Assembly (NCBI GenBank): GCA_037441525.1
Contig: JBBISA010000026.1
Coordinates: forward strand, 1 to 52,030
Direction of reading: 5' to 3'
Origin: SKVR01 sp037441525
GTDB lineage: Bacteria > Bacteroidota > Bacteroidia > Bacteroidales > UBA7960
DNA: 52,030 bases
Shown here: positions 41,678 through 51,771 of the stretch, one piece after another
How the letters are laid out: the number at the start of each line of letters is the position of its first letter
Position numbering within the stretch: the stretch's first letter is position 1
Notes under the pieces: generated by a model
The model's database searches: none
Told to the model about the DNA's origin: nothing
What the model saw: only the letters and a program-made list of their open reading frames with translations
Position numbers and translations under genes: made by a program

Positions 41678-43207
41678 TCATTCCCACTCTATGGTTGCCG
41701 GGGGTTTCGAACTTATATCATATACCACCCGGTTAATTCCCTTCACTTTGTTAATGATATCATTGCTGATTTTTGCCAGAAAATCGTAAGGAAGATGCGA
41801 CCAGTCGGCAGTCATACCGTCGGTAGAGCCAACAGCTCTGAGACAAACTGCATTCTCATAGGTACGTTCATCGCCCATAACCCCAACACTTTGCACAGGC
41901 AAAAGAATTGCAGCAGCCTGCCACACCTGTTCATACAAATGCCAGTCGCGCAGCCCTTTTATGAAAATATAGTCAACTTCCTGAAGTATTCTGACTTTTT
42001 CGCGTGTTATATCGCCCAGTATCCTTATTCCCAGTCCGGGACCGGGGAAAGGATGACGGGTTAGCAGTGATGGGTTTATTGCGAGATTCTTGCCCACCCT
42101 CCTTACTTCATCCTTGAAAAGGCTTTTTAATGGCTCTACCACTTTCAGCTTCATAAAATCGGGTAATCCGCCCACATTATGGTGTGATTTGATGGTGGCT
42201 GATGGGCCTTTCACTGAAACGGATTCTATGACATCGGGGTAAATGGTTCCCTGTCCCAGCCATTTTACATCTGCAATCTGGTGGGCTTCATCATCAAACA
42301 CTTCAATAAAAACCCTGCCAATGGTTTTGCGTTTTTCTTCCGGGTCAGAAATACCTTCCAGGGCATCATAAAAGCGGCCTTCGGCACGCACTCCCTTAAC
42401 ATTGAGCCCCATGTGTTCATAGGAAGAAAGTACATCATCGAATTCATTTTTCCGCAGCAGGCCATTATCAACAAAAATGCAAAAGAGATTTTTACCGATA
42501 GCTTTGTGCAGAAGTACAGCAGCAACAGTTGAATCAACGCCCCCCGACAATCCCAGCACCACCTTATCGTTGCCCAGTTGCTGACGCAAAGCGTCAACTG
42601 TGGTGGTTATAAAAGATTCCGGAGTCCAGGATTGAGAGCATTTACAGATATCGGCAACGAAGTTTTTCAGGAGGGTTAACCCATCAGTGGAATGATAAAC
42701 CTCGGGATGAAACTGAAGGCCAAAAACAGGGTTATGGTGGTCGCGATAGGCGGCAATCTCCACATCGTGTGAGCTGGCTATAATTTCAAACCCCTTGGGG
42801 ATACGGGTTATAGTATCGGCATGCGACATCCACACCTGCGAGTTTTCGCCTACCCCATCGAGCAGCAATTCGTGCTTGCGAACAAAGGCAAGGTTGGCAC
42901 GACCATATTCTCGGGTGGCCGATGCTTTCACCTCGCCCCCTTTTTCCTGGGCAATAAGTTGTGCCCCATAGCATATACCAAGAATTGGAATCAGGCCATA
43001 AAACTGCGAAAGGTCAATACGCAGACAGTTTTTATCGCGCACACTCGAAGGGCTTCCCGATAAAATAATCCCTTTAACATCGTTCAAAGAGTCGGGAATA
43101 TGATGGTAGGGATAGATTTCGCAATATACGTTTAACTCCCTTACACGCCTGGCTATCAATTGAGTATATTGAGAGCCGAAATCAAGTATCAGTATTTTTT
43201 CGTTCAT
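41678..43207 (-). CDS. guaA: GMP synthase (glutamine-hydrolysing)
   Basis: GuaA converts XMP, ATP and glutamine to GMP, the last step of guanine nucleotide synthesis. The product is 509 residues. The N-terminal class-I glutamine amidotransferase domain (about 1-190) has the nucleophile Cys in GICYGAQ and the His/Glu of LQFHPEV. The ATP-pyrophosphatase domain carries the PP-loop LSGGVDST (about 222), and the GMP synthase C-terminal dimerisation domain ends the protein with the conserved PPATIEWE. I chose the start at 43207 (MNEKILILDFGSQYTQ). The upstream ATG at 43243 would place the promoter inside the gene. Confidence 0.97.
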   Translation of the reverse strand: MNEKILILDFGSQYTQLIARRVRELNVYCEIYPYHHIPDSLNDVKGIILSGSPSSVRDKNCLRIDLSQFYGLIPILGICYGAQLIAQEKGGEVKASATREYGRANLAFVRKHELLLDGVGENSQVWMSHADTITRIPKGFEIIASSHDVEIAAYRDHHNPVFGLQFHPEVYHSTDGLTLLKNFVADICKCSQSWTPESFITTTVDALRQQLGNDKVVLGLSGGVDSTVAAVLLHKAIGKNLFCIFVDNGLLRKNEFDDVLSSYEHMGLNVKGVRAEGRFYDALEGISDPEEKRKTIGRVFIEVFDDEAHQIADVKWLGQGTIYPDVIESVSVKGPSATIKSHHNVGGLPDFMKLKVVEPLKSLFKDEVRRVGKNLAINPSLLTRHPFPGPGLGIRILGDITREKVRILQEVDYIFIKGLRDWHLYEQVWQAAAILLPVQSVGVMGDERTYENAVCLRAVGSTDGMTADWSHLPYDFLAKISNDIINKVKGINRVVYDISSKPPATIEWE

Positions 43208-43211
43208 GACG

Positions 43212-43243
43212 CAAAGATAAACATATGCCTGATTAAGAAACAA
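43212..43243 (-). promoter_or_regulatory. Promoter of guaA
   Basis: On the minus strand TTG (43243-43241), a 21-nt spacer and TATCTTTG (43219-43212) match the Bacteroidota -33/-7 consensus in sequence and spacing. The -7 box ends 4 nt before the guaA ATG, so the transcript may be leaderless or nearly so. Confidence 0.6.
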
Positions 43244-43331
43244 TATTAGTTTTAATTAATGCCGCACGTATCTATTTGTAAAATAGGTGCAAAAGTATGG
43301 AAGCGGTTTATCAAAATTAGGGGTTAATGCT

Positions 43332-43339
43332 TATTTTTG
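43332..43339 (+). promoter_or_regulatory. Candidate -7 box for the YggS-family gene
   Basis: TATTTTTG matches TAnnTTTG and lies 47 nt before the ATG at 43387. No TTG is found at the -33 spacing. Confidence 0.35.
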
Positions 43340-43386
43340 TAATATCACATCATTAACAATTTAACAACCCTTAAATATTTTCTTCA

Positions 43387-44049
43387 ATGACCATTGCAGA
43401 AAACTTTGATGCCATAAAAAAAACCATCCCTGGCAATGTAATACTTGTGGCTGTTAGCAAAACCAAACCGGTTGATGATATACTGGAAGCTTATCGTTGC
43501 GGCCAGCGCGATTTTGGCGAAAGCAAGGCCCAGGAACTGGTACCCAAGCATCAGGTGTTGCCTGCCGATATTCGCTGGCACATGATTGGGCATTTGCAAA
43601 CCAACAAAGTGAAGTACATTGCCCCTTTTGTTTCGCTCATTCATTCGGTCGATTGTCTTAAACTGTTATCAACCATCAACAAGGAAGCGGCCCGGAACAA
43701 CCGTGTTATTGATTGTTTGTTGCAAATGCATATTGCCCTGGAAGAAACCAAATTTGGCCTCGATTTCAACGAAGCCATTGATTTGCTTGGCTCAGAAGAA
43801 TACAATTCAATGAAAAACATCCGGATTACCGGGCTAATGTGTATGGCAACCTTAACAGACAATATTGAACAGATAAAGGGTGAGTTTCGCCTTCTGACTG
43901 AATATTTCAATCGCATTGGCGAGCAGTTTTTTTCTGGTGTTGATTATTTTACCCAAAGGTCGATGGGAATGTCAGACGACTTCCCCATAGCCATTGAAGA
44001 AGGGTCAACGATGGTACGTATCGGAAGCCGCATTTTCGGCCACCGCTAA
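43387..44049 (+). CDS. YggS-family pyridoxal phosphate homeostasis protein
   Basis: A 220-residue single-domain TIM-barrel protein of the YggS/PLPBP group, which binds pyridoxal 5-phosphate and balances PLP and amino-acid pools without known catalysis. The PLP Lys is in LVAVSKTKP (near residue 24). HMIGHLQTNKVKY, the GLMCMA strand and the phosphate-binding SMGMSDDFPIAIEEGSTMVRIGSRIFG region complete the signature. The length is typical. It stands alone on the plus strand, divergent from guaA. Confidence 0.93.
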   Translation: MTIAENFDAIKKTIPGNVILVAVSKTKPVDDILEAYRCGQRDFGESKAQELVPKHQVLPADIRWHMIGHLQTNKVKYIAPFVSLIHSVDCLKLLSTINKEAARNNRVIDCLLQMHIALEETKFGLDFNEAIDLLGSEEYNSMKNIRITGLMCMATLTDNIEQIKGEFRLLTEYFNRIGEQFFSGVDYFTQRSMGMSDDFPIAIEEGSTMVRIGSRIFGHR

Positions 44050-44189
44050 TCCTTGCTCCGGGGTTGGCGCGAAACTGAATTATTTCCAAAAGCCGTCAAT
44101 AAAATTCCATACTCCGACATCTGACAAATAAAAAATTGATTTTCAACGAATAAAACCCAAACACTAACCCTTAATCACTGCCATCATCT

Positions 44190-46532
44190 ATGCCTTTAGA
44201 AGTAATTCTGGTTTTTGCCATACTTACGGTTGCCGTGGTTTTATTCCTTACGGGCTGGATGCGCATGGACCTTGTTGCTTTTCTGGTTTTGGGGAGTCTG
44301 GCTGTTACCGGCCTGGTAACTCCACACCAGGCATTGCAGGGGTTCAGCAATCCTGCGGTTATTACCGTCTGGTCGATGTTTATACTGAGCGCAGCATTTT
44401 CCTTTACAGGACTGGCCCGAATGATTGGGCAACAGATGTATGCTCTTGCAGGCAAAAGCGAGTGGAGGGTTATCATGGTGATTATGCTTATTTCGGGATT
44501 GCTCTCCTCAGTAATGAACAACATTGGCGTGGCAGCGCTTATGCTACCCGTTGTAATGGATATTTCCCGTTCAACGGGCCATCCTCCTGCCCGGCTGCTG
44601 CTTCCACTTGCCATAAGTACACATTTGGGCGGACTTACCACCCTTATCGGAAATCCGTCGAATATTGTGGTGAGTGTAGCACTTGCCGATGCAGGAGAAA
44701 CACCCTTCCGGTTGCTCGATTTTACCCCGATAGGAATTACCATAATGCTGGCAGGAACCCTGATGGTGGCATTATTAACCCGTAAACTATTGCCCGCAAG
44801 CAAAGGACAGTCGATAAGCAATAAGCTAAAATTCGATGACCTTAGCAACTCGTACCATCTCGAAGACCGGATTTTTACTGTAACCATACCCGAAAACTCT
44901 GCCCTTTCGGGTTTAACCCTTGCCGAAAGCCGTTTAAGGCCGGCATTAGGTATCAACGTAATATCCATTAAACGTGAAGGGGGTGGCACCATACTGAATC
45001 CTGAGCCCGAAACTGTTTTGCGGCACCATGATAAACTGATGGTACAGGGAAGATTTGAAGCAGTCAACGCATTGAAGCGCTGGCGGTTTTTATTGCCCGA
45101 GCAGATGGGCACCCTTGCAGAAACCATCTCCCTTGAGCAATTGAATCTATTTGAGGTAATCATTGCTCATGAATCGCCCCTGAAAGGCAAAACCATCTAT
45201 AGCATTTACCACGACGTTACCCTTGTTGCCATCAGAAAAGATGGTCAAACCATTACCAAGGGGCTCAGAAATATGACCTTTAGCGGAGGCGACATGTTGC
45301 TGGTGCAAGCAGCACCCGAAAAATTGCAGGATTGGAAAGAGCAAAAGATAGTTGCCGAATTCAGGACTGTTGCCCCTGAGAAACTTCAGTTCCTTTACCG
45401 GATTCATGAAACCCTTTTCTACATTAGCATTGAAGAAAGTTCTGAACTGTTCGAAAAAACCCATTCAAACAACCAGCTCGCCGAAACATTCGGACTCAGG
45501 CCATTGGCAATTGTTGAAAAAAACGGCCGGGTGCGTATTCCGCAGATGTCTGAGACCCTTGCACTAGGAACAACCCTTCTGGTTTCGGGCAACCGTAGCG
45601 ATTTATCTATCTTAAAAAGCTATAAAACCCTTGTGATTGATGAAAGTCATTCGATGGCGCAAAGCAACCTTGAGGCCGATGATGTAATAATGGCTGAAGT
45701 AGTTTTGGCCCCCCGCTCGGCAATAGCAGGAAAGACTCTGCGTGAAATCAATTTCAGGAAAAAATTCGGACTTTCGGTACTGGCACTTTGGCGCGACGGA
45801 CGAGCCTACCGCACCAATATTCACAACCTTCAGCTTCGGTTTGGAGAGGCTTTGCTAATTTATGGCAAGCGCGATAAAATAGCCATTTTGGGAAACGATC
45901 CTGATTTTATCCTGCTTACCGACACCATGAGCAAACCCATGCGATTGAAAAAGGCCCCATGGGCAATAATTGTAATAGTAGCTGTACTTGCCCCGGTTGT
46001 AACAGGGTGGTTGCCCATAGAATTAACATCGGTTGTTGGGGTTGCCCTGATGGTGCTCACCGGCTGCCTGACCATGGAAGAGGCCTACCAGTCAATACAC
46101 TGGCGTTCGGTGTTTCTGATTGCAGGAATGCTTCCACTGGGGATTGCATTGCAGGAGACGGGTGCTGCTGCGCTGCTGGCCGGTAAGCTGGCCCTTCTGG
46201 AACCTTGGACAGGCGTTTTCGGAGTAGTAGCTGGCTTGTATCTGCTGGCAATGCTACTGAGCCTGGCATTGCACCCGGCGGCCCTGGCAGTAATACTTGC
46301 TCCGGTAGCGATGCAGATGGCTGAAATTTTCAATCTGTCTCCCCAAAGTCTGATGATGTTTGTGGCAATAGCATCCATGAGTCTGCTAAGTCCGGTATCG
46401 CACCCGGCCAACCTGCTCATAATGGCACCAGGGGGTTATAAATTCTCCGATTTTGTGAAATTTGGCCTGCCCCTGGCCTTGTTTATTATGTTGATTGCCC
46501 TGTTTCTTGTACCGGTGTTCTGGCCTTTGTGA
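44190..46532 (+). CDS. SLC13/DASS-type anion permease with four RCK_C-like domains
   Basis: A 780-residue inner-membrane transporter. An N-terminal permease half (about 1-205) has the hairpin motifs MNNIGVAALMLP and IGNPSNIVVS. A long cytoplasmic insert (about 220-585) and a C-terminal permease half (about 595-780) follow, the latter with SLLSPVSHPANLLIMAPG as the matching second motif. The insert contains four units with the RCK_C/TrkA_C pattern (GKTL or equivalent, central beta strand, basic/gly turn, gDxLLV.G end). They start near residues 230, 318, 408 and 505. Related SLC13-type proteins usually have two. The substrate could be sulfate, dicarboxylate or another anion; it is not determinable here. 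It appears monocistronic. Confidence 0.88.
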   Translation: MPLEVILVFAILTVAVVLFLTGWMRMDLVAFLVLGSLAVTGLVTPHQALQGFSNPAVITVWSMFILSAAFSFTGLARMIGQQMYALAGKSEWRVIMVIMLISGLLSSVMNNIGVAALMLPVVMDISRSTGHPPARLLLPLAISTHLGGLTTLIGNPSNIVVSVALADAGETPFRLLDFTPIGITIMLAGTLMVALLTRKLLPASKGQSISNKLKFDDLSNSYHLEDRIFTVTIPENSALSGLTLAESRLRPALGINVISIKREGGGTILNPEPETVLRHHDKLMVQGRFEAVNALKRWRFLLPEQMGTLAETISLEQLNLFEVIIAHESPLKGKTIYSIYHDVTLVAIRKDGQTITKGLRNMTFSGGDMLLVQAAPEKLQDWKEQKIVAEFRTVAPEKLQFLYRIHETLFYISIEESSELFEKTHSNNQLAETFGLRPLAIVEKNGRVRIPQMSETLALGTTLLVSGNRSDLSILKSYKTLVIDESHSMAQSNLEADDVIMAEVVLAPRSAIAGKTLREINFRKKFGLSVLALWRDGRAYRTNIHNLQLRFGEALLIYGKRDKIAILGNDPDFILLTDTMSKPMRLKKAPWAIIVIVAVLAPVVTGWLPIELTSVVGVALMVLTGCLTMEEAYQSIHWRSVFLIAGMLPLGIALQETGAAALLAGKLALLEPWTGVFGVVAGLYLLAMLLSLALHPAALAVILAPVAMQMAEIFNLSPQSLMMFVAIASMSLLSPVSHPANLLIMAPGGYKFSDFVKFGLPLALFIMLIALFLVPVFWPL

Positions 46533-46722
46533 GATAAAAAATTTCAACAGGTTTCAACACAAAACAATTCAATTCTTCGTTTTAGATTAATACCATAGAG
46601 CAATGCAATATAAATCCCTCCTGAGATTTCAGTTGGATGGCAAATGAAGCAATAGGTTGTGAAATAACCATCAGAAACATTCGTACTATATATGTGGTTT
46701 AGGTTTTATACAAACCCGCAAG

Positions 46723-49700
46723 ATGATTTCCGGGAAACAACCCAATTTAATGAACCCCGATAAGATTAAACGCTTCTTAAACCTTTCAGCTTGTATTGTT
46801 ACTATTGCAGTAGCAAGTTTCGTAGTGTTTTTTCTGGCAATCCTGATTGCGCTTCAATTTTCATCAGTGCAAACCTGGCTCACGGGTAAGGTAACCGATT
46901 ATGTAAGCCAAAGAGTGGAAACAAGATTTACGGTAGAAAGGGTGGCCATTCGTTTTCCCAAATCCATCGGATTGAAAGGTGTATATGCTGAAGACCAGTC
47001 CCAGGATACCCTTCTTTATGCCGGAAGCATTTTTGTGGATGTGGGCATGCTGGCGCTGCTTCGCAATAGTCTCAATATTAAGGGGCTTGAGCTAGAAAAT
47101 GCAGTTTTCAAAATGAACAGGCATCTGCCAGATACCACTTTCAACTTCCAGTACCTTATTGATGCTTTTTCCAAACCTTCGGCCGCGCAGCAGCAACCAG
47201 TTACTCTGGATACTGCACCATCAAAACCCTGGAAAGTCAACATCGGAAAAGTAAGCCTTAAAAAAATCCGGTTTGCGATGGCTGATCACTTAACCGGGGT
47301 TGACCTGATGGTTGATTTGGGAAAGTTTTTCACCGACCTCGCCTCTGCCGACCTGTTCAGCGAAAAATATTTGCTTGGTGAAACCAGTATAAGTGACATT
47401 TTTGTTGGCCTAATGGTTTCAGATGTTCCCGAAATGGCTGAGGACGATTCAACCACCCCTGCCCCGCTGCCACAAGCAGGAATTGAAAAACTGAAGATAG
47501 AAAACATCCATTTCCTTTTTGCTAATCCGAAGGGCACAAAAATGGAAATATCCGGTGGTTTGCTCCAGCTTGAATCGGAAAAATTTAATCTTCCCCAAAA
47601 CAATATTGCGCTTAAAACCCTGATGGCCGATAATATTGTTGCCCGATTTGAATTTCCTGATTCAGTTGAAGAATCAAAAATAAAAGAGAACCAGCAACCC
47701 TTCAGCTTCGATTTTACCGAAATAATGCCCTGGGATATTACCATCAACGAACTTAAAATCAAACAGTCTGGCCTTATTCTTAAACAGGACAATCGCCAGC
47801 CAACAAACAGTTTCAACCCCGGTCATTTAAACCTTGCCAATATTCATTTTGAAGCAGAAAATATCCAAATTGCCCCGCATACTGTAAGAATTGAAATTAC
47901 AGATGCTACAGTGGATTTTTCAGAACAATTCTCCATTACACGGTTGCAGGGGCAGATTTCAATTGGAACTTCTACCCTTTTAAATATCCGGAACATGCAA
48001 ACCCGTCAGAGCCGCATGTCGCTGAGAATCGAAAGCCATGAAAACATGCTGCAATTTTCGGAGAATCTTCTATGGGAAATACCCTTCCGGGTTACTTTTA
48101 ACAACACCCATCTGCAAAGCGACCTGGCATGGCTGGTCCCTGAAATGAATAGTTACTGGTTTGGCTGGCGCGGCAACACCGGAATCCGGCTTTTCGGAAG
48201 CCTTTCAGGAACACCAGCCAACATCAACGCCGATAGTATTTCTGTTGAAGGGCCTGGTTTTTTTGGCCTGTCGGTATCAGGCAGAATTGCAGGGTTGCCC
48301 CATACCAGCAATCTTTCTGCCGATATTCCATCCCTTCGTGTTTTTGCCAATCCCCTGAAGGTCATTTCAATAATGCCCGATTCATTGAAACCATCAGGCA
48401 TCGAAATGCCCAATATGTTGCTTGCCCGAACAAGCCTCAGGGGCAGCCTTTCCGATTTTAATGCACGTACCGATGTCCGCACCGACCTTGGCAATATTCT
48501 GATGGACATAGCCCTGACATCACAGAACCCAGAACCAGTTTTTCAGGCTCATATTCTGGCCAGCGACCTGAACCTGGGAAAACTGACAGGAATAAGCGAA
48601 TCAATTTCAGAATCTTTGGACATTGAGGCCAGTTTCAAGGGTACCGGACTATCGCTTCAAACAACCAAGGCAACCGGCCAGGCAGAAATAAAAGGGTTTG
48701 TTTTCAATAATTATCATTACGGGCCCATAAAATTAGGGCTTACAATCAGCGATTCCATTGCCAGCCTAAACACAGCTTACAACGATGAAAAACTCTCATT
48801 TCTGCTGGATGGCAGATATGGACTGGCACAAAAAAATCCCATTGTCGGAGCATCTGTAAAGCTTGACTATGCTTTCCTTAAAGACCTTGGATTAAGCAAA
48901 AATGAAATGCTTATAAAAACAGTTGCCAGGGCCAATTTGCACATGAATCTGGATGATTTTTTCACCGGGAGCATCATTATTGAAAATTCGGCACTGGCCA
49001 CCGAAGGAAAAGTTTATGAAATCCCATCTTTTGTCATTACTACCATCGCCGAGCCCCAAAGGTATGAAGCCCGGATTAATTCATCGTTTATCAATACCAT
49101 CTATACCGGTTCCATAAGTCCGCTGGCAGTTTGGGATGAACTGCAATATCTTCTGCCAGAAAACTACGGCCCTGACACTGATAAACCAGTAAACCCCGGC
49201 AACCCTCATTTCAACCTTCATCTATCCCTCAACCCCGATGATTTTGTCACTGAGATTCTGATTCCCCCTCTCGCAACCCGCGACACTCTTAAATTTACAG
49301 CCCTCTATGAAGCGGCAGGCAGACTGCTCGATGTGCAACTAAACTGGAATGCCCTGCAGTATGGCAATACAGCCTTGTCAGATTTGAAGGGAACAATTAC
49401 GGAAAGAGAGAGGGAGACCAGGTTCAATATTAAAGCATCGAAACTGGCCCTGGGTGAATTGCTGATGACCGACGCCCAATTAATCGGCTCAATGGCAGAA
49501 AGTAAAATTGAGTTGCGGGCTAAGGTAAACAATACGCAGGGCAATGCGCTGTATGCCTTAGGGATGGAAATGAAAGCCGTTGATTCAATATACCAGATTC
49601 GGTTTGTCCCCCATCAAATACTCATCAATGGCATGGAATGGGATGTTTCACCCAAAAACCTTATCAGGTATGGCAAAAATTTTCTCCATATTGATGCTCT

Positions 49701-51771
49701 GAAAATTCAGAAACAGCAAAAATTCATCTCCCTTGCCACAAGCATGGATAAGAATGAAAACCCTTTGCTGAACCTTGAATTACAGGGAATCGACATGGCA
49801 GAGCTTATAGCCATTATGCCCGGCGAGCCGCCACCTGTTGAGGGAATCCTTAACGGAAAGGCATCGGTACTCAATATTTTTAACCAACCAGCATTTATTG
49901 CTGTCATCACCATTGATGGGCTGGCCTGGCAAGGCGATACCCTGGGCAACGTCACGATTAAAGCCGATGCCAATGAACCAGGCATTTATAATCTTCAGGC
50001 TGGCTTAACAGGCAATTTAACCCAGCTCACTTTATCAGGGAACTATACCACAGGCGATGAACCCGATGTGGATATGGAACTTGAACTGACCAGGCTCGAC
50101 CTTTCTTCTTTGAAAGGCTTTACCGGCGGTCAGGTTACCCACCTTGGCGGAAATGTTGCCGGAAGGGTGAAGGTTTCAGGGAAAATGGCCACACCTTTAT
50201 TCAATGGCGATTTGCAGTTCAATCAGGCTACATTCAGGGTACCGGCCATCAATGCGGGTTATTTTCTGCGAAATGAGAGAGTGGTGTTCGACAGGCAAAA
50301 CATCTGCTTTCAGCATGTTAACCTCGAAGATTCGGCGGGCAGAAGAGCTGCCATCAACGGCTCCATCAACATTGCCGACCTCAATCAGCTGGTTTTCAAC
50401 GTTGATTTGTCTTCGCGTAACTTTTTGCTGCTGAATGTAAGGCCCGGGCAAAATGAATTGTACCACGGCCGCATTTTGGTTGACAGCGACCTGCGACTGC
50501 GTGGCAATCAGAGCACCCCGCTTGTGGAGGGAACAATTAAACTCAATGAAGGGTCGAATTTCACTTATACTATACCCCAATCGAATCCTGAAGCCATTGG
50601 CAGCGAAGGGATTGTTGAGTTTATTACCCACACCGATACCCTGTTTTACAGGCTTGCCAGTCAAACCGCCCCGGCTATGGCCATGATGAGTGCCTTTGAA
50701 CGGATTGAAGCCAATATAAACATGGAAATTGACCCAAAAACTGACGTAAAAATAATCATCGACCCATTCGCAGGCGATTTTCTGGAAGTGGTGGGTGGCG
50801 GAACCCTCAGTTTTGGTATCGACCCCGGTGGCAGGATTTCCCTCTCGGGGCGTTATGAACTGGTGGACGGAGAGTACCTGCTTACCTTTTATGATGTAAT
50901 CAGGCGAAATTTTACCATACAGCAGGGAAGCAGTATAGTATGGAGCGGCGATCCGCTTAATGCAACAGTTGATATTACTGCTATTCATACACTGCGCACC
51001 AATGCCCGCGACCTTATGATGACCCAGTCGGGAAACGGACAAATGCAAAGTGCATTGTTGCGGCAACAGTTTCCTTTTCAGGTGTTTTTGAAAATGAAAG
51101 GAATTCTCAGCGAGCCCGATATCAGTTTTGAAATCACTTTACCCCCCGAACACCGCAATGCTCTGGATGGAAACATCATGGCAAGGCTTAACCAGATAAA
51201 TCAGAACGAATCGGAACTCAATAAACAGGTATTTGCCCTGCTCATACTGGGAAACTTTTTGCAGGAAAATCCCCTTGCCTCACTACCCGGCGGAGGAGAT
51301 GGTTTTGCTTCGACTGCCCGGACTTCTGCCAGCCAGGTGCTTACCCAGCAGCTCAACAGGCTTTCGGACAGATTTATTCGGGGAGTTGATATTAATTTTG
51401 AAGTGGAATCGTTTGTAGATTTTACTGATGGGCAAGGGACAGGGCGAACCGAACTGCAAATTGAAGTGTCACGAAATTTTTTCGACGAACGGGTAAGGGT
51501 TACAGTTGGCGGAAATATTGAGCTGGAGGATGAAACCCGAAGGCAAACCAACGCCGCCGATATAGCAGGCGACTTTACCCTCGAATACCTGCTTACGCCC
51601 GACGGAAATCTTAGGTTGAGAGGATTCAGGGCAAAAAATTATGCCGGTATTTTTGACGGGCAGGTCACCGAAACGGGCATCTCGCTTCTTTTTTCAAGAA
51701 GTTTCAACCGGTTCAGGGATTTATTCAAAAAGGAAGATGAGGTAGAAAGGATTGATACAATTACAGAATGA
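46723..51771 (+). CDS. tamB: Translocation and assembly module protein TamB
   Basis: A 1682-residue AsmA/TamB-family protein anchored in the inner membrane by one N-terminal helix (about 25-50) and spanning the periplasm as a long beta-groove. It acts with an Omp85 partner in outer-membrane protein assembly or lipid transport. Repeated short amphipathic strands fill residues 60-1300. The C-terminal TamB domain (DUF490, about 1330-1650) contains the GGTLSFGIDPGGRISLSGRYEL-type repeats (key motif SLSGRYEL) and a beta-barrel-like ending. Met10 (46750) is an alternative start. The stop overlaps the start of the next gene as ATGA, pairing it with TamL. Confidence 0.94.
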   Translation: MISGKQPNLMNPDKIKRFLNLSACIVTIAVASFVVFFLAILIALQFSSVQTWLTGKVTDYVSQRVETRFTVERVAIRFPKSIGLKGVYAEDQSQDTLLYAGSIFVDVGMLALLRNSLNIKGLELENAVFKMNRHLPDTTFNFQYLIDAFSKPSAAQQQPVTLDTAPSKPWKVNIGKVSLKKIRFAMADHLTGVDLMVDLGKFFTDLASADLFSEKYLLGETSISDIFVGLMVSDVPEMAEDDSTTPAPLPQAGIEKLKIENIHFLFANPKGTKMEISGGLLQLESEKFNLPQNNIALKTLMADNIVARFEFPDSVEESKIKENQQPFSFDFTEIMPWDITINELKIKQSGLILKQDNRQPTNSFNPGHLNLANIHFEAENIQIAPHTVRIEITDATVDFSEQFSITRLQGQISIGTSTLLNIRNMQTRQSRMSLRIESHENMLQFSENLLWEIPFRVTFNNTHLQSDLAWLVPEMNSYWFGWRGNTGIRLFGSLSGTPANINADSISVEGPGFFGLSVSGRIAGLPHTSNLSADIPSLRVFANPLKVISIMPDSLKPSGIEMPNMLLARTSLRGSLSDFNARTDVRTDLGNILMDIALTSQNPEPVFQAHILASDLNLGKLTGISESISESLDIEASFKGTGLSLQTTKATGQAEIKGFVFNNYHYGPIKLGLTISDSIASLNTAYNDEKLSFLLDGRYGLAQKNPIVGASVKLDYAFLKDLGLSKNEMLIKTVARANLHMNLDDFFTGSIIIENSALATEGKVYEIPSFVITTIAEPQRYEARINSSFINTIYTGSISPLAVWDELQYLLPENYGPDTDKPVNPGNPHFNLHLSLNPDDFVTEILIPPLATRDTLKFTALYEAAGRLLDVQLNWNALQYGNTALSDLKGTITERERETRFNIKASKLALGELLMTDAQLIGSMAESKIELRAKVNNTQGNALYALGMEMKAVDSIYQIRFVPHQILINGMEWDVSPKNLIRYGKNFLHIDALKIQKQQKFISLATSMDKNENPLLNLELQGIDMAELIAIMPGEPPPVEGILNGKASVLNIFNQPAFIAVITIDGLAWQGDTLGNVTIKADANEPGIYNLQAGLTGNLTQLTLSGNYTTGDEPDVDMELELTRLDLSSLKGFTGGQVTHLGGNVAGRVKVSGKMATPLFNGDLQFNQATFRVPAINAGYFLRNERVVFDRQNICFQHVNLEDSAGRRAAINGSINIADLNQLVFNVDLSSRNFLLLNVRPGQNELYHGRILVDSDLRLRGNQSTPLVEGTIKLNEGSNFTYTIPQSNPEAIGSEGIVEFITHTDTLFYRLASQTAPAMAMMSAFERIEANINMEIDPKTDVKIIIDPFAGDFLEVVGGGTLSFGIDPGGRISLSGRYELVDGEYLLTFYDVIRRNFTIQQGSSIVWSGDPLNATVDITAIHTLRTNARDLMMTQSGNGQMQSALLRQQFPFQVFLKMKGILSEPDISFEITLPPEHRNALDGNIMARLNQINQNESELNKQVFALLILGNFLQENPLASLPGGGDGFASTARTSASQVLTQQLNRLSDRFIRGVDINFEVESFVDFTDGQGTGRTELQIEVSRNFFDERVRVTVGGNIELEDETRRQTNAADIAGDFTLEYLLTPDGNLRLRGFRAKNYAGIFDGQVTETGISLLFSRSFNRFRDLFKKEDEVERIDTITE

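Noticed and set aside
50197..51066. 289-aa open frame on the minus strand
   Set aside because: It lies wholly inside tamB in antisense, has no recognisable domain, and the composition expected of a shadow frame. tamB is clearly coding over this stretch.
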